Source of the DNA: Salinarimonas chemoclinalis
Lineage (GTDB): Bacteria; Pseudomonadota; Alphaproteobacteria; Rhizobiales; Beijerinckiaceae
Direction: 5' to 3'
DNA: 64,000 nucleotides
NCBI RefSeq assembly: GCF_041514305.1
Contig: NZ_JBGMWH010000008.1
Coordinates: forward strand, 1-64,000
Shown: positions 1-7,808 of the stretch, piece by piece
How positions within the stretch are numbered: position 1 is the stretch's first letter
Layout: every line of letters begins with the position of its first letter
Program-made: the position numbers and the translations under genes
Notes under the pieces: generated by a model
Database searches by the model: none
What the model was told of the DNA's origin: nothing
Seen by the model: the letters and a program-made list of their open reading frames with translations, nothing else

Positions 1-403
1 GGACCGGCTGCGGCCGCGGGGCGGGCTCGCGGTGGGGCAGGGAGTGCGCCACGGGCGGCGGCGCGGCTGCGGCGCGCCGCGAGTTCTCCACGATCTGCAT
101 GATGCGCCCCATCATGCTCTCGCCCGCCTCGACCTGGCTCGCGAGGTCGGCGGCGTAGCGCTCCGCCGTGCGCAGGCGCTCGGCCAAGGTGCGGTCGCAT
201 TCGCCCAGCGTGGCGCGCAGGCCCGCGATGGCGCGCTCGGCGTTGTCCGTCGCGGTGACGAGCTCGCCGATCGTGCGCCGCATCGAGGCCTCGTCCGCCT
301 GCAGGCGCGCGATCCGCCGGCCGAGGCGGGCGCAGGTGATCATGCACGCCACCAGCAGCACGGCGACCAGGATCTCGGCGAGGAACATCAGCACCGACGT
401 CAT
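1..403 (-). CDS. DUF6468-type flagellar-locus protein (3' end outside window)
   Basis: Partial gene; the C-terminus runs off the left edge. The visible protein begins MTSVLMFLAEILVAVLLV, one N-terminal membrane helix, followed by a charged helical segment (about residues 25-105) and then a Pro/Arg-rich tail. This membrane anchor plus coiled coil is the layout of the DUF6468 proteins that sit beside fliM in Rhizobiales flagellar clusters. The start lies 7 bases after the fliM stop and its ribosome site (AAGGAGTGA) is inside the fliM 3' end, so it should be cotranscribed with fliL-fliM. Its role is unknown; the flagellar assignment rests on position and layout. Confidence 0.7.
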   Translation of the reverse strand, partial: MTSVLMFLAEILVAVLLVACMITCARLGRRIARLQADEASMRRTIGELVTATDNAERAIAGLRATLGECDRTLAERLRTAERYAADLASQVEAGESMMGRIMQIVENSRRAAAAPPPVAHSLPHREPAPRPQPV

Positions 404-410
404 CCGCCCA

Positions 411-1625
411 TCACTCCTTGTGGCCCTTGAGGCTCGCCTCGAACGCGGCGAGCGTGGTGCGCGAGCGCCGCAGCGGCCGCGCCACCTGAATGGCGATCTT
501 GTCGTCGACGCGGCCGACGCGGCCCTGCGTCAGCCGCCAGTCGCCGCAACGCAGGGTGACGAGGTCCGAGGGCTTGGCGTCGAGCATCAGCGTGTCGCCG
601 ACCTCGAGCCTCATCACCCGCTTGAGCGGCAGGCGCATCTCGTGGAGCACCGCCTGGACCTCGAAGTCCGCCTGCCAGATCTCGGTGGCGAGGTGGCCCT
701 CCCAGACCGAATCGCGCTCGAGCTTCTCGCCCATGAAGCTCTGCAGCAGCAGCTCGCGGATCGGCTCGATCGTGGCGTAGGGAAGCAGGATCTGGAACGT
801 GCCGCCGCGCCCTTCCATGTCGAGCTTGAGCTCGATCAGGATCGCCGCGTTGGCGGGCCGGGTGATCGTGGCGAAGCGCGGGTTGGTCTCGATGCGGTCG
901 ACGGAGAAGTTCACCTTCGAGAGCACGCCGAAGCAGGTCTCGGCGTCGGCGAGCACGATCTCGACCATGCGCTTGACGAGCTGCATCTCGATCGTCGTGA
1001 ACGGCCGCCCGTCCAGCCGCGTGCCCTGGTTGCCGCGCTTGCCGCCCAGCAGCAGGTCGAGGGTCGCGTAGGCGAGGTTCGACTCGATCGTGACGAGCCC
1101 CGAGCCCTCCCAGCCCTCGGCGTGGAAGACCGCGAGCTGCACCGGCAGCGGGATCGAGTTCAGGTAGTCGCCGAAGCGCACCGAGGAGATGTTGTCGAGC
1201 TGAACCTCGACGTTGTCGCTGAAGAAGTTGCGCAGGCTCGTCGACAGGAGGCGCACCATCCTGTCGAAGATGATCTCGAGCATGGGCAGGCGTTCGTACG
1301 AGACGACGCCCGAATCCACGATCGCGCGGATGCCGCCCGCGCCCGAGGCCGACATCTCGCGCAGCGAGAAGCCGAGCAGCTGGTCGATCTCCTCCTGCAC
1401 GAGGATGCGGTCGGCGCCGGCGAGCTCGGGGGAGGAATCGTCCTCCGCCTCGTCGATCATGGTCGCCCACTCGGCCGCCATGTCGGAGGCGGCCGCCGCC
1501 GTGCCCTGCTCGGCGAGCGCCTGGCCCCATTCGTCCGCGAGCGACGCGTCGGCCTCCTCGCCCGCCTTCTGCTCCATCAGGGCGGCGGCCCAGTCGTCGT
1601 CGATCTCCTCGGGTTCGTCGGCCAC
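411..1625 (-). CDS. fliM: Flagellar motor switch protein FliM
   Basis: FliM is the middle protein of the flagellar C-ring. Its N-terminus binds phosphorylated CheY and its C-terminal domain pairs with FliN to switch rotation. The 404-residue product has an acidic, low-complexity N-terminal segment (about residues 1-75), then the QEEIDQLLGF start of the FliM core, the middle CheC-like domain, and a C-terminal SpoA domain (about 320-395) ending near KIAIQVARPL. It is somewhat longer than the usual 320-370 residues because of the acidic N-terminus. It follows fliL by 10 bases in the same operon. Identity is firm. Confidence 0.95.
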   Translation of the reverse strand: MADEPEEIDDDWAAALMEQKAGEEADASLADEWGQALAEQGTAAAASDMAAEWATMIDEAEDDSSPELAGADRILVQEEIDQLLGFSLREMSASGAGGIRAIVDSGVVSYERLPMLEIIFDRMVRLLSTSLRNFFSDNVEVQLDNISSVRFGDYLNSIPLPVQLAVFHAEGWEGSGLVTIESNLAYATLDLLLGGKRGNQGTRLDGRPFTTIEMQLVKRMVEIVLADAETCFGVLSKVNFSVDRIETNPRFATITRPANAAILIELKLDMEGRGGTFQILLPYATIEPIRELLLQSFMGEKLERDSVWEGHLATEIWQADFEVQAVLHEMRLPLKRVMRLEVGDTLMLDAKPSDLVTLRCGDWRLTQGRVGRVDDKIAIQVARPLRRSRTTLAAFEASLKGHKE

Positions 1626-1635
1626 GGCGCGCCCC

Positions 1636-2166
1636 CTATTGCACCACGACCTCGCCGAAGAGCACCGCGTCCACCTTCACGGGGTGGACGGCGATGTTCA
1701 CCCGGCGCAGCAGCTCCTCGCGCAGGCGGTAGACGCCCGCCGAGCCGTGCAGGTCGGAGGCGCGCAACTCGCGCACGTAGGTCTGGAAGGTGTCCTCGAC
1801 GCGCGGCATCAGCGGCTCGATCTCGGTCGCGGCCATGGGGTCGGAAACCTCGAGGCGCGCGGTGAAGCGCAGGAAGCGCGGTCGCTCCTCGTTGGGCTCG
1901 GGGGCGAGGTTCACCGTCATCTGCGGCACGGCGACGAAGGTCGGCGGCACGGCGGCCTCCGCTTCCGCGAGCGCCGCCGCCTCGGCGTCCGCCGCCTCGT
2001 CGGAGCCCGACAGGAAGAAGAACGCGCCCGCGCCGCCGCCGATCAGCAGCACGCCGGCGACGGCGCCGATCAGGATCAGCTTCTTCTTCTTGCCCGAGCC
2101 GCCTTCGGCCTCGGTGCCCTCGCCCTCGACCTCGGCGTCCTCGCCCTTGCGTGGTTTCTTCGCCAT
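1636..2166 (-). CDS. fliL: Flagellar basal body-associated protein FliL
   Basis: FliL is a single-pass inner-membrane protein around the stator that helps torque generation. The 176-residue product has a charged cytoplasmic N-terminus ending in four lysines (about residues 25-28), one membrane helix (about 30-50, LILIGAVAGVLLIGGGAG), an Ala/Glu linker, and the periplasmic FliL domain ending in VDAVLFGEVVVQ. The ATG at 2166 is chosen because it gives this standard N-terminus; the frame stays open upstream but is not FliL-like there. First gene of a leftward operon fliL-fliM-DUF6468, diverging from flgF with a CtrA box between them. Confidence 0.93.
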   Translation of the reverse strand: MAKKPRKGEDAEVEGEGTEAEGGSGKKKKLILIGAVAGVLLIGGGAGAFFFLSGSDEAADAEAAALAEAEAAVPPTFVAVPQMTVNLAPEPNEERPRFLRFTARLEVSDPMAATEIEPLMPRVEDTFQTYVRELRASDLHGSAGVYRLREELLRRVNIAVHPVKVDAVLFGEVVVQ

Positions 2167-2222
2167 GGAGTCCCCCGCGCCCGATCCGATCGGCACGTGG
2201 CCCGACAATCGTCGAGGCGTGG

Positions 2223-2237
2223 TTAATGCCCCGTTAA
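2223..2237. promoter_or_regulatory. CtrA box TTAA-N7-TTAA
   Basis: The sequence TTAATGCCCCGTTAA is a perfect match to the alphaproteobacterial CtrA site TTAA-N7-TTAA. It lies in the 282-base divergent region, 57 bases upstream of the fliL start and about 210 bases upstream of flgF, so CtrA could control either or both flagellar operons. ctrA itself is 20 kb away in this window. Function is inferred from the motif and position. Confidence 0.7.
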
Positions 2238-2354
2238 GGCGGCAAAAGCTGCCGGGTCCTTCTTGCCGCCCGGCGCCGGGCGTCCGTCGGCAGGGTGAAC
2301 GGCGGCTTTCGCGAACCCCTTGATTTCCAAGGCATCGGCGACGATCGACCCGGC

Positions 2355-2370
2355 TGGCACGGCCCTCGCA
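2355..2370 (+). promoter_or_regulatory. Candidate sigma-54 promoter for flgF operon
   Basis: TGGCACGGCCCTCGCA matches the sigma-54 pattern TGGCACG-N4-TTGCA with one mismatch and the required 10 bases between the GG and GC elements. It points toward flgF, about 80 bases before its start. In Caulobacter rod genes are sigma-54 dependent, but many Rhizobiales do not use sigma-54 for flagella, so this is tentative. Confidence 0.35.
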
Positions 2371-2448
2371 ACGAGGAGCGTGCCGGGCCCGGCGCTGGGG
2401 AGCGTGAACGGGGCCGGCGGGGATGATCGGGGACAAGGAGCGTCTCTC

Positions 2449-3198
2449 ATGGAGAACACGCTTCTCATCGGCCTGTCGCGCCAGGTGGCGCTGGCCCGTG
2501 AGCTGGACGTGATCGCCAACAACATGGCGAACGTCAACACCAACGGATTCAAGGCGCGCTCGTCGCGCTTCGAGGAGTATCTCGAGCCGGACGCGTCCGC
2601 CGAGACCTTCCCGTGGCCGGATCGCAAGCTCTCCTTCGTCATCGACGCGGGCAGCCCCATCGATCTCTCCGACGGCGCCGCGGAGCCCACCGGCAACCCG
2701 CTCGACGTCGCGATCCGCGGCGACGCCTTCTTCGTCGTCGAGACTCCGGCGGGCGAGCGCTACACCCGCAACGGCGCCTTCCAGGTCGACCCGCAGGGCC
2801 GGCTCGTGACCTCCGACGGCTTCCCCGTGATGGGCGACGGCGGCGCGATCCAGCTCGAGCCCGGCGACACCGGCATCGTCGTCGCCGGCGACGGCACGAT
2901 CTCGACGGACGCCGGCCAGCGCGGGCGCCTCGCCCTCGTGCGCTTCGACGCCCCGCAGATGCTCTCCAACATGGGCGCGAACCTGTTCGCGGCGGTGGAG
3001 CCCGCGCAGCAGCCGCTGCCGGCGGGCGAGCAGGCCCGGGTCGCCCAGGGCTTCATCGAGCGTTCCAACGTGCGGGCGGTCTACGAGATGACCCGCCTGA
3101 TGGAGGTGAGCCGCGCCTACACCCGCGTCGCCTCGACCCTGTCGAGCCTGACCGACCTGCAACGCACCGCCATCCGCACGCTCGGCGAAGCGGCGTAA
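2449..3198 (+). CDS. flgF: Flagellar proximal rod protein FlgF
   Basis: FlgF is a structural protein of the flagellar rod. The 249-residue product starts MENTLLIGLSRQVALARELD and has the rod/hook signature DVIANNMANVNTNGFKA near the N-terminus and the conserved C-terminal helix ending in LQRTAIRTLGEAA. The ATG at 2449 is preferred over upstream in-frame codons because AAGGAG precedes it and the family begins exactly here. First gene of the rightward operon flgF-flgG-flgA-flgH; flgG follows after 19 bases. Confidence 0.94.
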   Translation: MENTLLIGLSRQVALARELDVIANNMANVNTNGFKARSSRFEEYLEPDASAETFPWPDRKLSFVIDAGSPIDLSDGAAEPTGNPLDVAIRGDAFFVVETPAGERYTRNGAFQVDPQGRLVTSDGFPVMGDGGAIQLEPGDTGIVVAGDGTISTDAGQRGRLALVRFDAPQMLSNMGANLFAAVEPAQQPLPAGEQARVAQGFIERSNVRAVYEMTRLMEVSRAYTRVASTLSSLTDLQRTAIRTLGEAA

Positions 3199-3217
3199 GC
3201 TCCAAGGAGACGCACCC

Positions 3218-4009
3218 ATGCGCGCCCTCTACTCCGCCGCGACCGGCATGATGGCCCAGGAGCTGAACGTCCAGGTCATCTCCAACAACATCGCCAACAT
3301 GCGCACCACCGGCTACAAGCGTCAGCAGGCCCATTTCCAGGATCTGCTCTACCAGACCATGCGCCGGGCCGGTGCCGCCACCTCGGCGCAGGACACCCAG
3401 ACCCCATCGGCCATCGAGATCGGCTCGGGCGTGAAGGCGGTCTCCACCGCCCGCGCGATGAGCCAGGGCAACCTCACCCCGACCGAGCGCGACTTCGACA
3501 TCGCCGTGCGCGGCGAGGGTTTCTTCCAGGTCCGCCTGCCCGACGGCCGCGCCGCCTACAGCCGCGACGGCGGCTTCGACCTCGACGCGCAGGGCCGGCT
3601 CGTCACCAAGGACGGCTACGAGGTCGAGCCCGGCATCGTCATCCCGCAGAACGTCCAGAGCGTCTCGATCAGCGCCTCGGGCGTGGTCGAGGTGACCACG
3701 CCCGACGCCCCCGAGCCGCAGGAGGTGGGCCGCATCCAGCTGACCCGCTTCGTCAACAAGGTCGGCCTCGAGTCGATCGGCGACAACCTGTTCCTCCAGA
3801 CGGCCGCCTCGGGCGAGCCCGTCCAGGGCAACCCCGGCGAGGAGGGCTACGGCTCGCTCCAGCAGGGCTATCTCGAGGAGGCGAACGTCAACGCGGTGAC
3901 CGAGATCTCGGCGCTGATCTCCGCCCAGCGCGCCTACGAGATGAACTCGCGCGTCATCTCCGCCGCCGACCAGATGCTCCAGGCCGCCAGCCAGATGTTC
4001 CGGGGATGA
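3218..4009 (+). CDS. flgG: Flagellar distal rod protein FlgG
   Basis: FlgG forms the distal rod that passes through the P and L rings. The 263-residue product begins MRALYSAATGMMAQELNVQV, carries the NNIANMRTTGYK rod signature, and ends with the family C-terminus MLQAASQMFRG. Length is normal (about 262). An AAGGAG ribosome site precedes it. Its stop overlaps the flgA start by four bases (ATGA), indicating translational coupling. Confidence 0.96.
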   Translation: MRALYSAATGMMAQELNVQVISNNIANMRTTGYKRQQAHFQDLLYQTMRRAGAATSAQDTQTPSAIEIGSGVKAVSTARAMSQGNLTPTERDFDIAVRGEGFFQVRLPDGRAAYSRDGGFDLDAQGRLVTKDGYEVEPGIVIPQNVQSVSISASGVVEVTTPDAPEPQEVGRIQLTRFVNKVGLESIGDNLFLQTAASGEPVQGNPGEEGYGSLQQGYLEEANVNAVTEISALISAQRAYEMNSRVISAADQMLQAASQMFRG

Positions 4010-5139
4010 GGACGATGACCCGCTGCTCCGACCCGTTCGTCTCCTCCGTGCGCACCCGCGCCGGCCGCCTGCCGCTCGGCACCCTCGCCCGCGCCGCGGC
4101 GATGCTCGCGCTCGCCGTCGCCATCGCCGCGGCCGCGCGGCCGAGTCTCGCCCAAACCGGCCTCGCGCAGGACGTGTTCGCACAGCCCGCCGCCGCACAG
4201 GTCGCGGCGCTCGCCGCCCCCGTCGTGCCCGCCGCGCCGCGCCTGCGCGGGGACGTCATCGTCTCCGGCGACGTCATCCGCCTGGGCGACCTCGTCGCCG
4301 ACGCGCCGGCGGACATCGCCGCGACCCCGGTCTTCCACGCGCCGGCGCTCGGCGAGCTCGGCACGATCCAGGTCGCGCGCCTGCTGCTCGCCGCGCACGC
4401 GCTCGGCGTCGCCGACGTCGCGACCGGTGGTCGCGAGCAGGTGACGGTGACCCGCGCCGCCCGCCGCATCGGGCACGAGGCCGTCGCCGCCGCGCTCGCC
4501 GAGCACGTCGCGGAAGCGGCGATGCTGCCGGCGGGCGAGATCGAGATCGCCTTCGACGGCACGCCGCCCGCGCTCCTCGTCTCGCCCGAGGCGACCGAGC
4601 CGGTGGCGATCACCGATCTCGCGTACGATCCCTCGACCCGCCGCTTCACCGCGACCGCCTACGTGGGCCCGGGCCCGGCCGAGCGCCGCGCCCAGGCGGC
4701 GGTGAGTGGCGTCGCCCGCCAGGTGGTCTCCGTCGCGGTCCTCGCCCGCTCGATCGCCCGCGGCGAGCCGATCCGCGCGGACGACCTGCGCGTCGAGCGC
4801 CGCGCCGTCGAGCGCGTGCCCGCCGACACCCGGCTCGACGCGATCGAGGTCGACGGGCGGGTCGCGCGCCGCGCCCTCACCGCCGGCACGCTCCTGCGAC
4901 AGGGGGACGTCGAGCGCCCGATGCTGGTCGAGCGCAACGGCACGGTCCTGATGGTCTACGAGAGCGGCTCGCTCACGCTCACCCTGCGCGGCACGGCGCG
5001 CCAGGCGGGCGGGCAGGGCGACGTCGTGAACGTCGAGAACCCCGTCTCCGGGCGGATCGTGCAGGGCGCCGTCATCGGCCCGGGCACGGTGCGCGTCGGC
5101 AACGCCTTCCACGGCCGCGTCGCGGCCCTCGCCAACTGA
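4006..5139 (+). CDS. flgA: Flagellar P-ring assembly protein FlgA
   Basis: FlgA is a periplasmic chaperone that helps FlgI form the P ring. The 377-residue product has an N-terminal signal-like segment (a hydrophobic stretch near residues 22-45), a diverged middle, and the SAF-type C-terminal domain (about 240-377) with the typical LARSIARGEPI and ARRALTAGTLLRQGDV elements. Length is at the long end of the family. A second ATG at 4015 is an alternative start; 4006 is kept because it overlaps the flgG stop. flgI, its client, is not in the window. Confidence 0.88.
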   Translation: MRTMTRCSDPFVSSVRTRAGRLPLGTLARAAAMLALAVAIAAAARPSLAQTGLAQDVFAQPAAAQVAALAAPVVPAAPRLRGDVIVSGDVIRLGDLVADAPADIAATPVFHAPALGELGTIQVARLLLAAHALGVADVATGGREQVTVTRAARRIGHEAVAAALAEHVAEAAMLPAGEIEIAFDGTPPALLVSPEATEPVAITDLAYDPSTRRFTATAYVGPGPAERRAQAAVSGVARQVVSVAVLARSIARGEPIRADDLRVERRAVERVPADTRLDAIEVDGRVARRALTAGTLLRQGDVERPMLVERNGTVLMVYESGSLTLTLRGTARQAGGQGDVVNVENPVSGRIVQGAVIGPGTVRVGNAFHGRVAALAN

Positions 5140-5155
5140 TCCCGGAGGACGCGCC

Positions 5156-5917
5156 ATGCTCCGCTCGCTTCCCCGCCTCGCCGCGCGCGCCGTCGCGCTC
5201 GTCGCGCTCGCCGGCACGCTCGCCGCCTGCGGCACCGCCGACCGGCTCGCCAACATCGGCCGCGCCCCGGCCCTGACCGCGATCGAGGACCCCACCGCGC
5301 AGCCGGGCTACGTCCCCGTGCGCATGCCGATGCCCTCGCCCGAAGTGGTCTCCTTCGCCTCGAACTCGCTCTGGCGCCAGGGCGCGCGCGGCTTCTTCAA
5401 GGACCAGCGCGCCGCCCAGGTGGGCGATCTCGTCACGGTGCGGGTGCGCATCACCGACCGCGCCCAGTTCGACAACCAGACGCGCCGCTCGCGCGCCAAC
5501 TCGGAAGCGCTCGGCACGGGCGGCCTGTTCGGGCTGGAGACGCAGTACGACCAGGTCTTCGGCGACGACGTCCGGGCCGACGCCCTCGTCGACGCCAGCT
5601 CGGACTCCTCGAGCCGCGGCGCGGGCTCGATCCGCCGGTCCGAGCAGCTGACCACCAACGTCGCCGCGGTCGTCACCCAGCTCCTGCCCAACGGCAACCT
5701 CGTCATCGAGGGCAAGCAGGAGGTGCGCGTGAACTTCGAGGTGCGCGAGCTGATCGTCGCCGGCGTGGTGCGCCCGGAGGACATCGAGAACGACAACACC
5801 ATCGACTCGACCAAGATCGCCCAGGCCCGCATCGCCTACGGCGGCCGCGGCCAGATCACCGACGTCCAGCAGCCCCGCTACGGCCAGCAGGTGCTCGACA
5901 TCCTCCTGCCCTTCTGA
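5156..5917 (+). CDS. flgH: Flagellar L-ring lipoprotein FlgH
   Basis: FlgH forms the L ring in the outer membrane. The 253-residue product has a lipoprotein signal with lipobox LAAC at about residue 24, followed by the FlgH domain with the SLWRQGARGFFKDQRA and GDLVTVRVRITDRAQF motifs and the C-terminus RYGQQVLDILLPF. It follows flgA by 16 bases and is the last gene of the rightward rod/ring operon; a terminator-like hairpin lies 123 bases downstream. Confidence 0.95.
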   Translation: MLRSLPRLAARAVALVALAGTLAACGTADRLANIGRAPALTAIEDPTAQPGYVPVRMPMPSPEVVSFASNSLWRQGARGFFKDQRAAQVGDLVTVRVRITDRAQFDNQTRRSRANSEALGTGGLFGLETQYDQVFGDDVRADALVDASSDSSSRGAGSIRRSEQLTTNVAAVVTQLLPNGNLVIEGKQEVRVNFEVRELIVAGVVRPEDIENDNTIDSTKIAQARIAYGGRGQITDVQQPRYGQQVLDILLPF

Positions 5918-6039
5918 GGTTCGCTTCCCCGACACACGCTCTTTCCCCGGATCTCCGGTCCCCCGGCAAGACCCGGTCCCCCGGATCGTCGGCCGCTCCC
6001 CAGTGCTCCCCGAGCACCGTGCCGCCGATCCGCCCCGAC

Positions 6040-6065
6040 GGCCCCGGCTTCCCCGAGCCGGGGCC
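6040..6065 (+). terminator. Hairpin terminator candidate after flgH
   Basis: A perfect 10-bp stem (GGCCCCGGCT / AGCCGGGGCC) with a 6-base loop lies between the convergent flgH and esterase genes. The downstream bases GTTCCCCTGTTGG are not a true U tract, so it may act as a weak intrinsic terminator. Confidence 0.55.
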
Positions 6066-6131
6066 GTTCCCCTGTTGGTACGACGGGAGCGACGGCTCGG
6101 CCGCCGAGGTCGCAACGCTTCCGTCTCCGCC

Positions 6132-7271
6132 TCACCCCTCCAGGAAAAACCGCACCATCTCCCGCGACGCGTCCGGCCCCGCCGCGTCGGCGTAGCTGCC
6201 GGCGGGGCTGCCGCCGGACCAGGCGTGGCCGGCGCCGTCGATGGTCCAGACTTCCAGGCGGGTGGCGTCGCCTTGCGTGATCCGCACGCGACGGTAGCGG
6301 CGGCCGTTGGCTTCGCCGTGCTCGGGCGGGGCCGTCCCGGCGTCGGGGTGCACCCCGGCGGCGATGCGCTCGGCGTTGGAGACGTGCACCGTCTCGTCGG
6401 CCGCGCCGTGGATCACGATGGTGCGGGCGCCCCCGCCCGTCGCGCGCGGCGCGACCCTGCCGTCGCCGCGCATCGCCGCGAAGGCGGAGACGACGTCGCT
6501 CGCCGCGCCCGCGGGCAGGCCGGAATGGACGCCGATGGCCGCGAACAGCTCGGGATATTCCCGCCCCAGCACCGCCGCCATCGCCCCGCCGGCGGAGAGG
6601 CCCGCGGCGAAGACGCGGTCGTCCGCCACGCCGTATTCGGCGGCGAGCGACCGGGCGAGGCCGGCCAGGATCTCCGGCTCGCCGGCGCCGCGGGCCTGGT
6701 GCGCGGGGGAAAACCAGTTCCAGCACAGGTTGGGGCTCGCGCCGTGCTCCTGGGCGGGATAGGCCACGATCAGCCCGTGCGTCTCGGCATGCGCGTTCAT
6801 GCGCGTGCCCGCGGCGAAGTCGTCGGGGTCCTGCGTGCAGCCGTGCAGCATCAGGACGAGCCCGCGGGGCCGCGACGCCGCCGCGCCCGCGGGCACGTAG
6901 AGCTTGTAGCGGCGAGAGCCGGCCTCGCCCCCGTGGATGCGCGCCTCGAAGCGCGCGCCCTCGGGAACGGGCTCGGGCACGGGGCGCGGCGCGCGGCGGC
7001 GCAGGCCCGGCAGCTCGAGGGCGCGGCGGCCCTCGCGCAGCGCCGCGATCACCGACCCGAGCGGCCGGCGCGGCCGGGCGGACGGGCCGCGTCCGGCGGG
7101 CGGGGCGAGCCGCGGCGCGCCGTCCGGAGCCGGCTCGGCTGCCGGATCGGCTGCGGGGGGACGGACGCCGCCGAGCGCCTGCTGGATGGCGCGGGTCGCG
7201 TCGAGGACGCGCCCCGCCCGCGTCAGGGACAGCGCCTCGCGCATGGCGGGCGGGAGATGGTGGCGGTTCAT
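6132..7271 (-). CDS. PHB depolymerase-family esterase
   Basis: Alpha/beta hydrolase of the polyhydroxybutyrate depolymerase / LpqC-type esterase family; the 379-residue product probably hydrolyses short polyesters or other esters. The N-terminal 120 residues are a Pro/Ala-rich region typical of rhizobial members. The catalytic domain carries LMLHGCTQDPDDFA (oxyanion region), the serine nucleophile in AAGLSAGGAMAA, and the C-terminal histidine in GAGHAWSGGSPAGS. No clear signal peptide is seen, so it may act in the cytoplasm. Start 7271 (ATG with AAGGACC upstream) is chosen over a TTG at 7295. It lies 20 bases after a ribbon-helix-helix regulator gene and probably forms an operon with it. Confidence 0.85.
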   Translation of the reverse strand: MNRHHLPPAMREALSLTRAGRVLDATRAIQQALGGVRPPAADPAAEPAPDGAPRLAPPAGRGPSARPRRPLGSVIAALREGRRALELPGLRRRAPRPVPEPVPEGARFEARIHGGEAGSRRYKLYVPAGAAASRPRGLVLMLHGCTQDPDDFAAGTRMNAHAETHGLIVAYPAQEHGASPNLCWNWFSPAHQARGAGEPEILAGLARSLAAEYGVADDRVFAAGLSAGGAMAAVLGREYPELFAAIGVHSGLPAGAASDVVSAFAAMRGDGRVAPRATGGGARTIVIHGAADETVHVSNAERIAAGVHPDAGTAPPEHGEANGRRYRRVRITQGDATRLEVWTIDGAGHAWSGGSPAGSYADAAGPDASREMVRFFLEG

Positions 7272-7291
7272 GGGCGGGGTCCTTCGGGGGA

Positions 7292-7714
7292 TCAATGGAT
7301 GCGCTCGGCCAGCGCCGCACGCACGGCGGCGTCGGCCTGGAGCGATCCGAGCACGGTGATGGAGGCGATGGTCTCGCGGGCGAGATCGGGGTCGACGTCG
7401 GCGCTGATGCGCACGAGGCCGATCACCTTGACGTGCAGGCGCGCCCCGGCGGCGCGGGCGGCCTCGAGGTCGGCGCGGTCGAGCACGCGCAGCCCCAGGT
7501 CGAACGTGTGGCGCTCGATGGTGCGCGCCACGACCTCGCCCTCGCGCGACAGCTGGTTGCGGATCGCGGTGCGGATGAAGTCGCTGCGGTTGGCGTAGAA
7601 GCCCTCCTGGACCAGGAGATCGATGCGGCCGAGATCGACGTAGCCGAGGTTGAGCGTGATCTTCTCGCTGTCGGGCGCCGCCTTGTCGCGGGCCGTCCGG
7701 TCCTTGTCCGCCAT
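7292..7714 (-). CDS. Ribbon-helix-helix (CopG-like) transcriptional regulator
   Basis: 140-residue protein with an N-terminal ribbon-helix-helix DNA-binding region (about residues 15-55; EKITLNLGYVDLGRIDLL then NRSDFIRTAIRNQL) and a longer C-terminal domain that may bind a ligand or mediate oligomerisation. The N-terminal pattern is that of the CopG-family regulators found beside PHB depolymerase-like esterases in Rhizobiales. The ATG at 7714 has GGAG six bases upstream; an in-frame ATG at 7726 is possible. It likely regulates itself and the downstream esterase; a palindrome overlaps its start region. Confidence 0.85.
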   Translation of the reverse strand: MADKDRTARDKAAPDSEKITLNLGYVDLGRIDLLVQEGFYANRSDFIRTAIRNQLSREGEVVARTIERHTFDLGLRVLDRADLEAARAAGARLHVKVIGLVRISADVDPDLARETIASITVLGSLQADAAVRAALAERIH

Positions 7715-7722
7715 CCTGTACT

Positions 7723-7738
7723 CCATCCGTATGGATGG
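7723..7738. promoter_or_regulatory. Palindrome, possible operator of the RHH regulator
   Basis: CCATCC-GTAT-GGATGG is a perfect inverted repeat just upstream of the regulator start, with another GGATGG copy 8 bases further (7744-7749). Ribbon-helix-helix proteins bind short palindromes of this kind and usually repress their own gene. Inference from symmetry and position only. Confidence 0.4.
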
Positions 7739-7808
7739 CATGTGGATGGTCCCCGGAAGTCTGTCAAGGCGGCCCGGGGCGGCGGTGCGGCCGCCCCGGG
7801 GGCGCGGC

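Noticed and set aside
168..1865. Plus-strand frame opposite fliM
   Set aside because: FliM on the minus strand is certain and the opposite frame has a repetitive basic composition without a domain.
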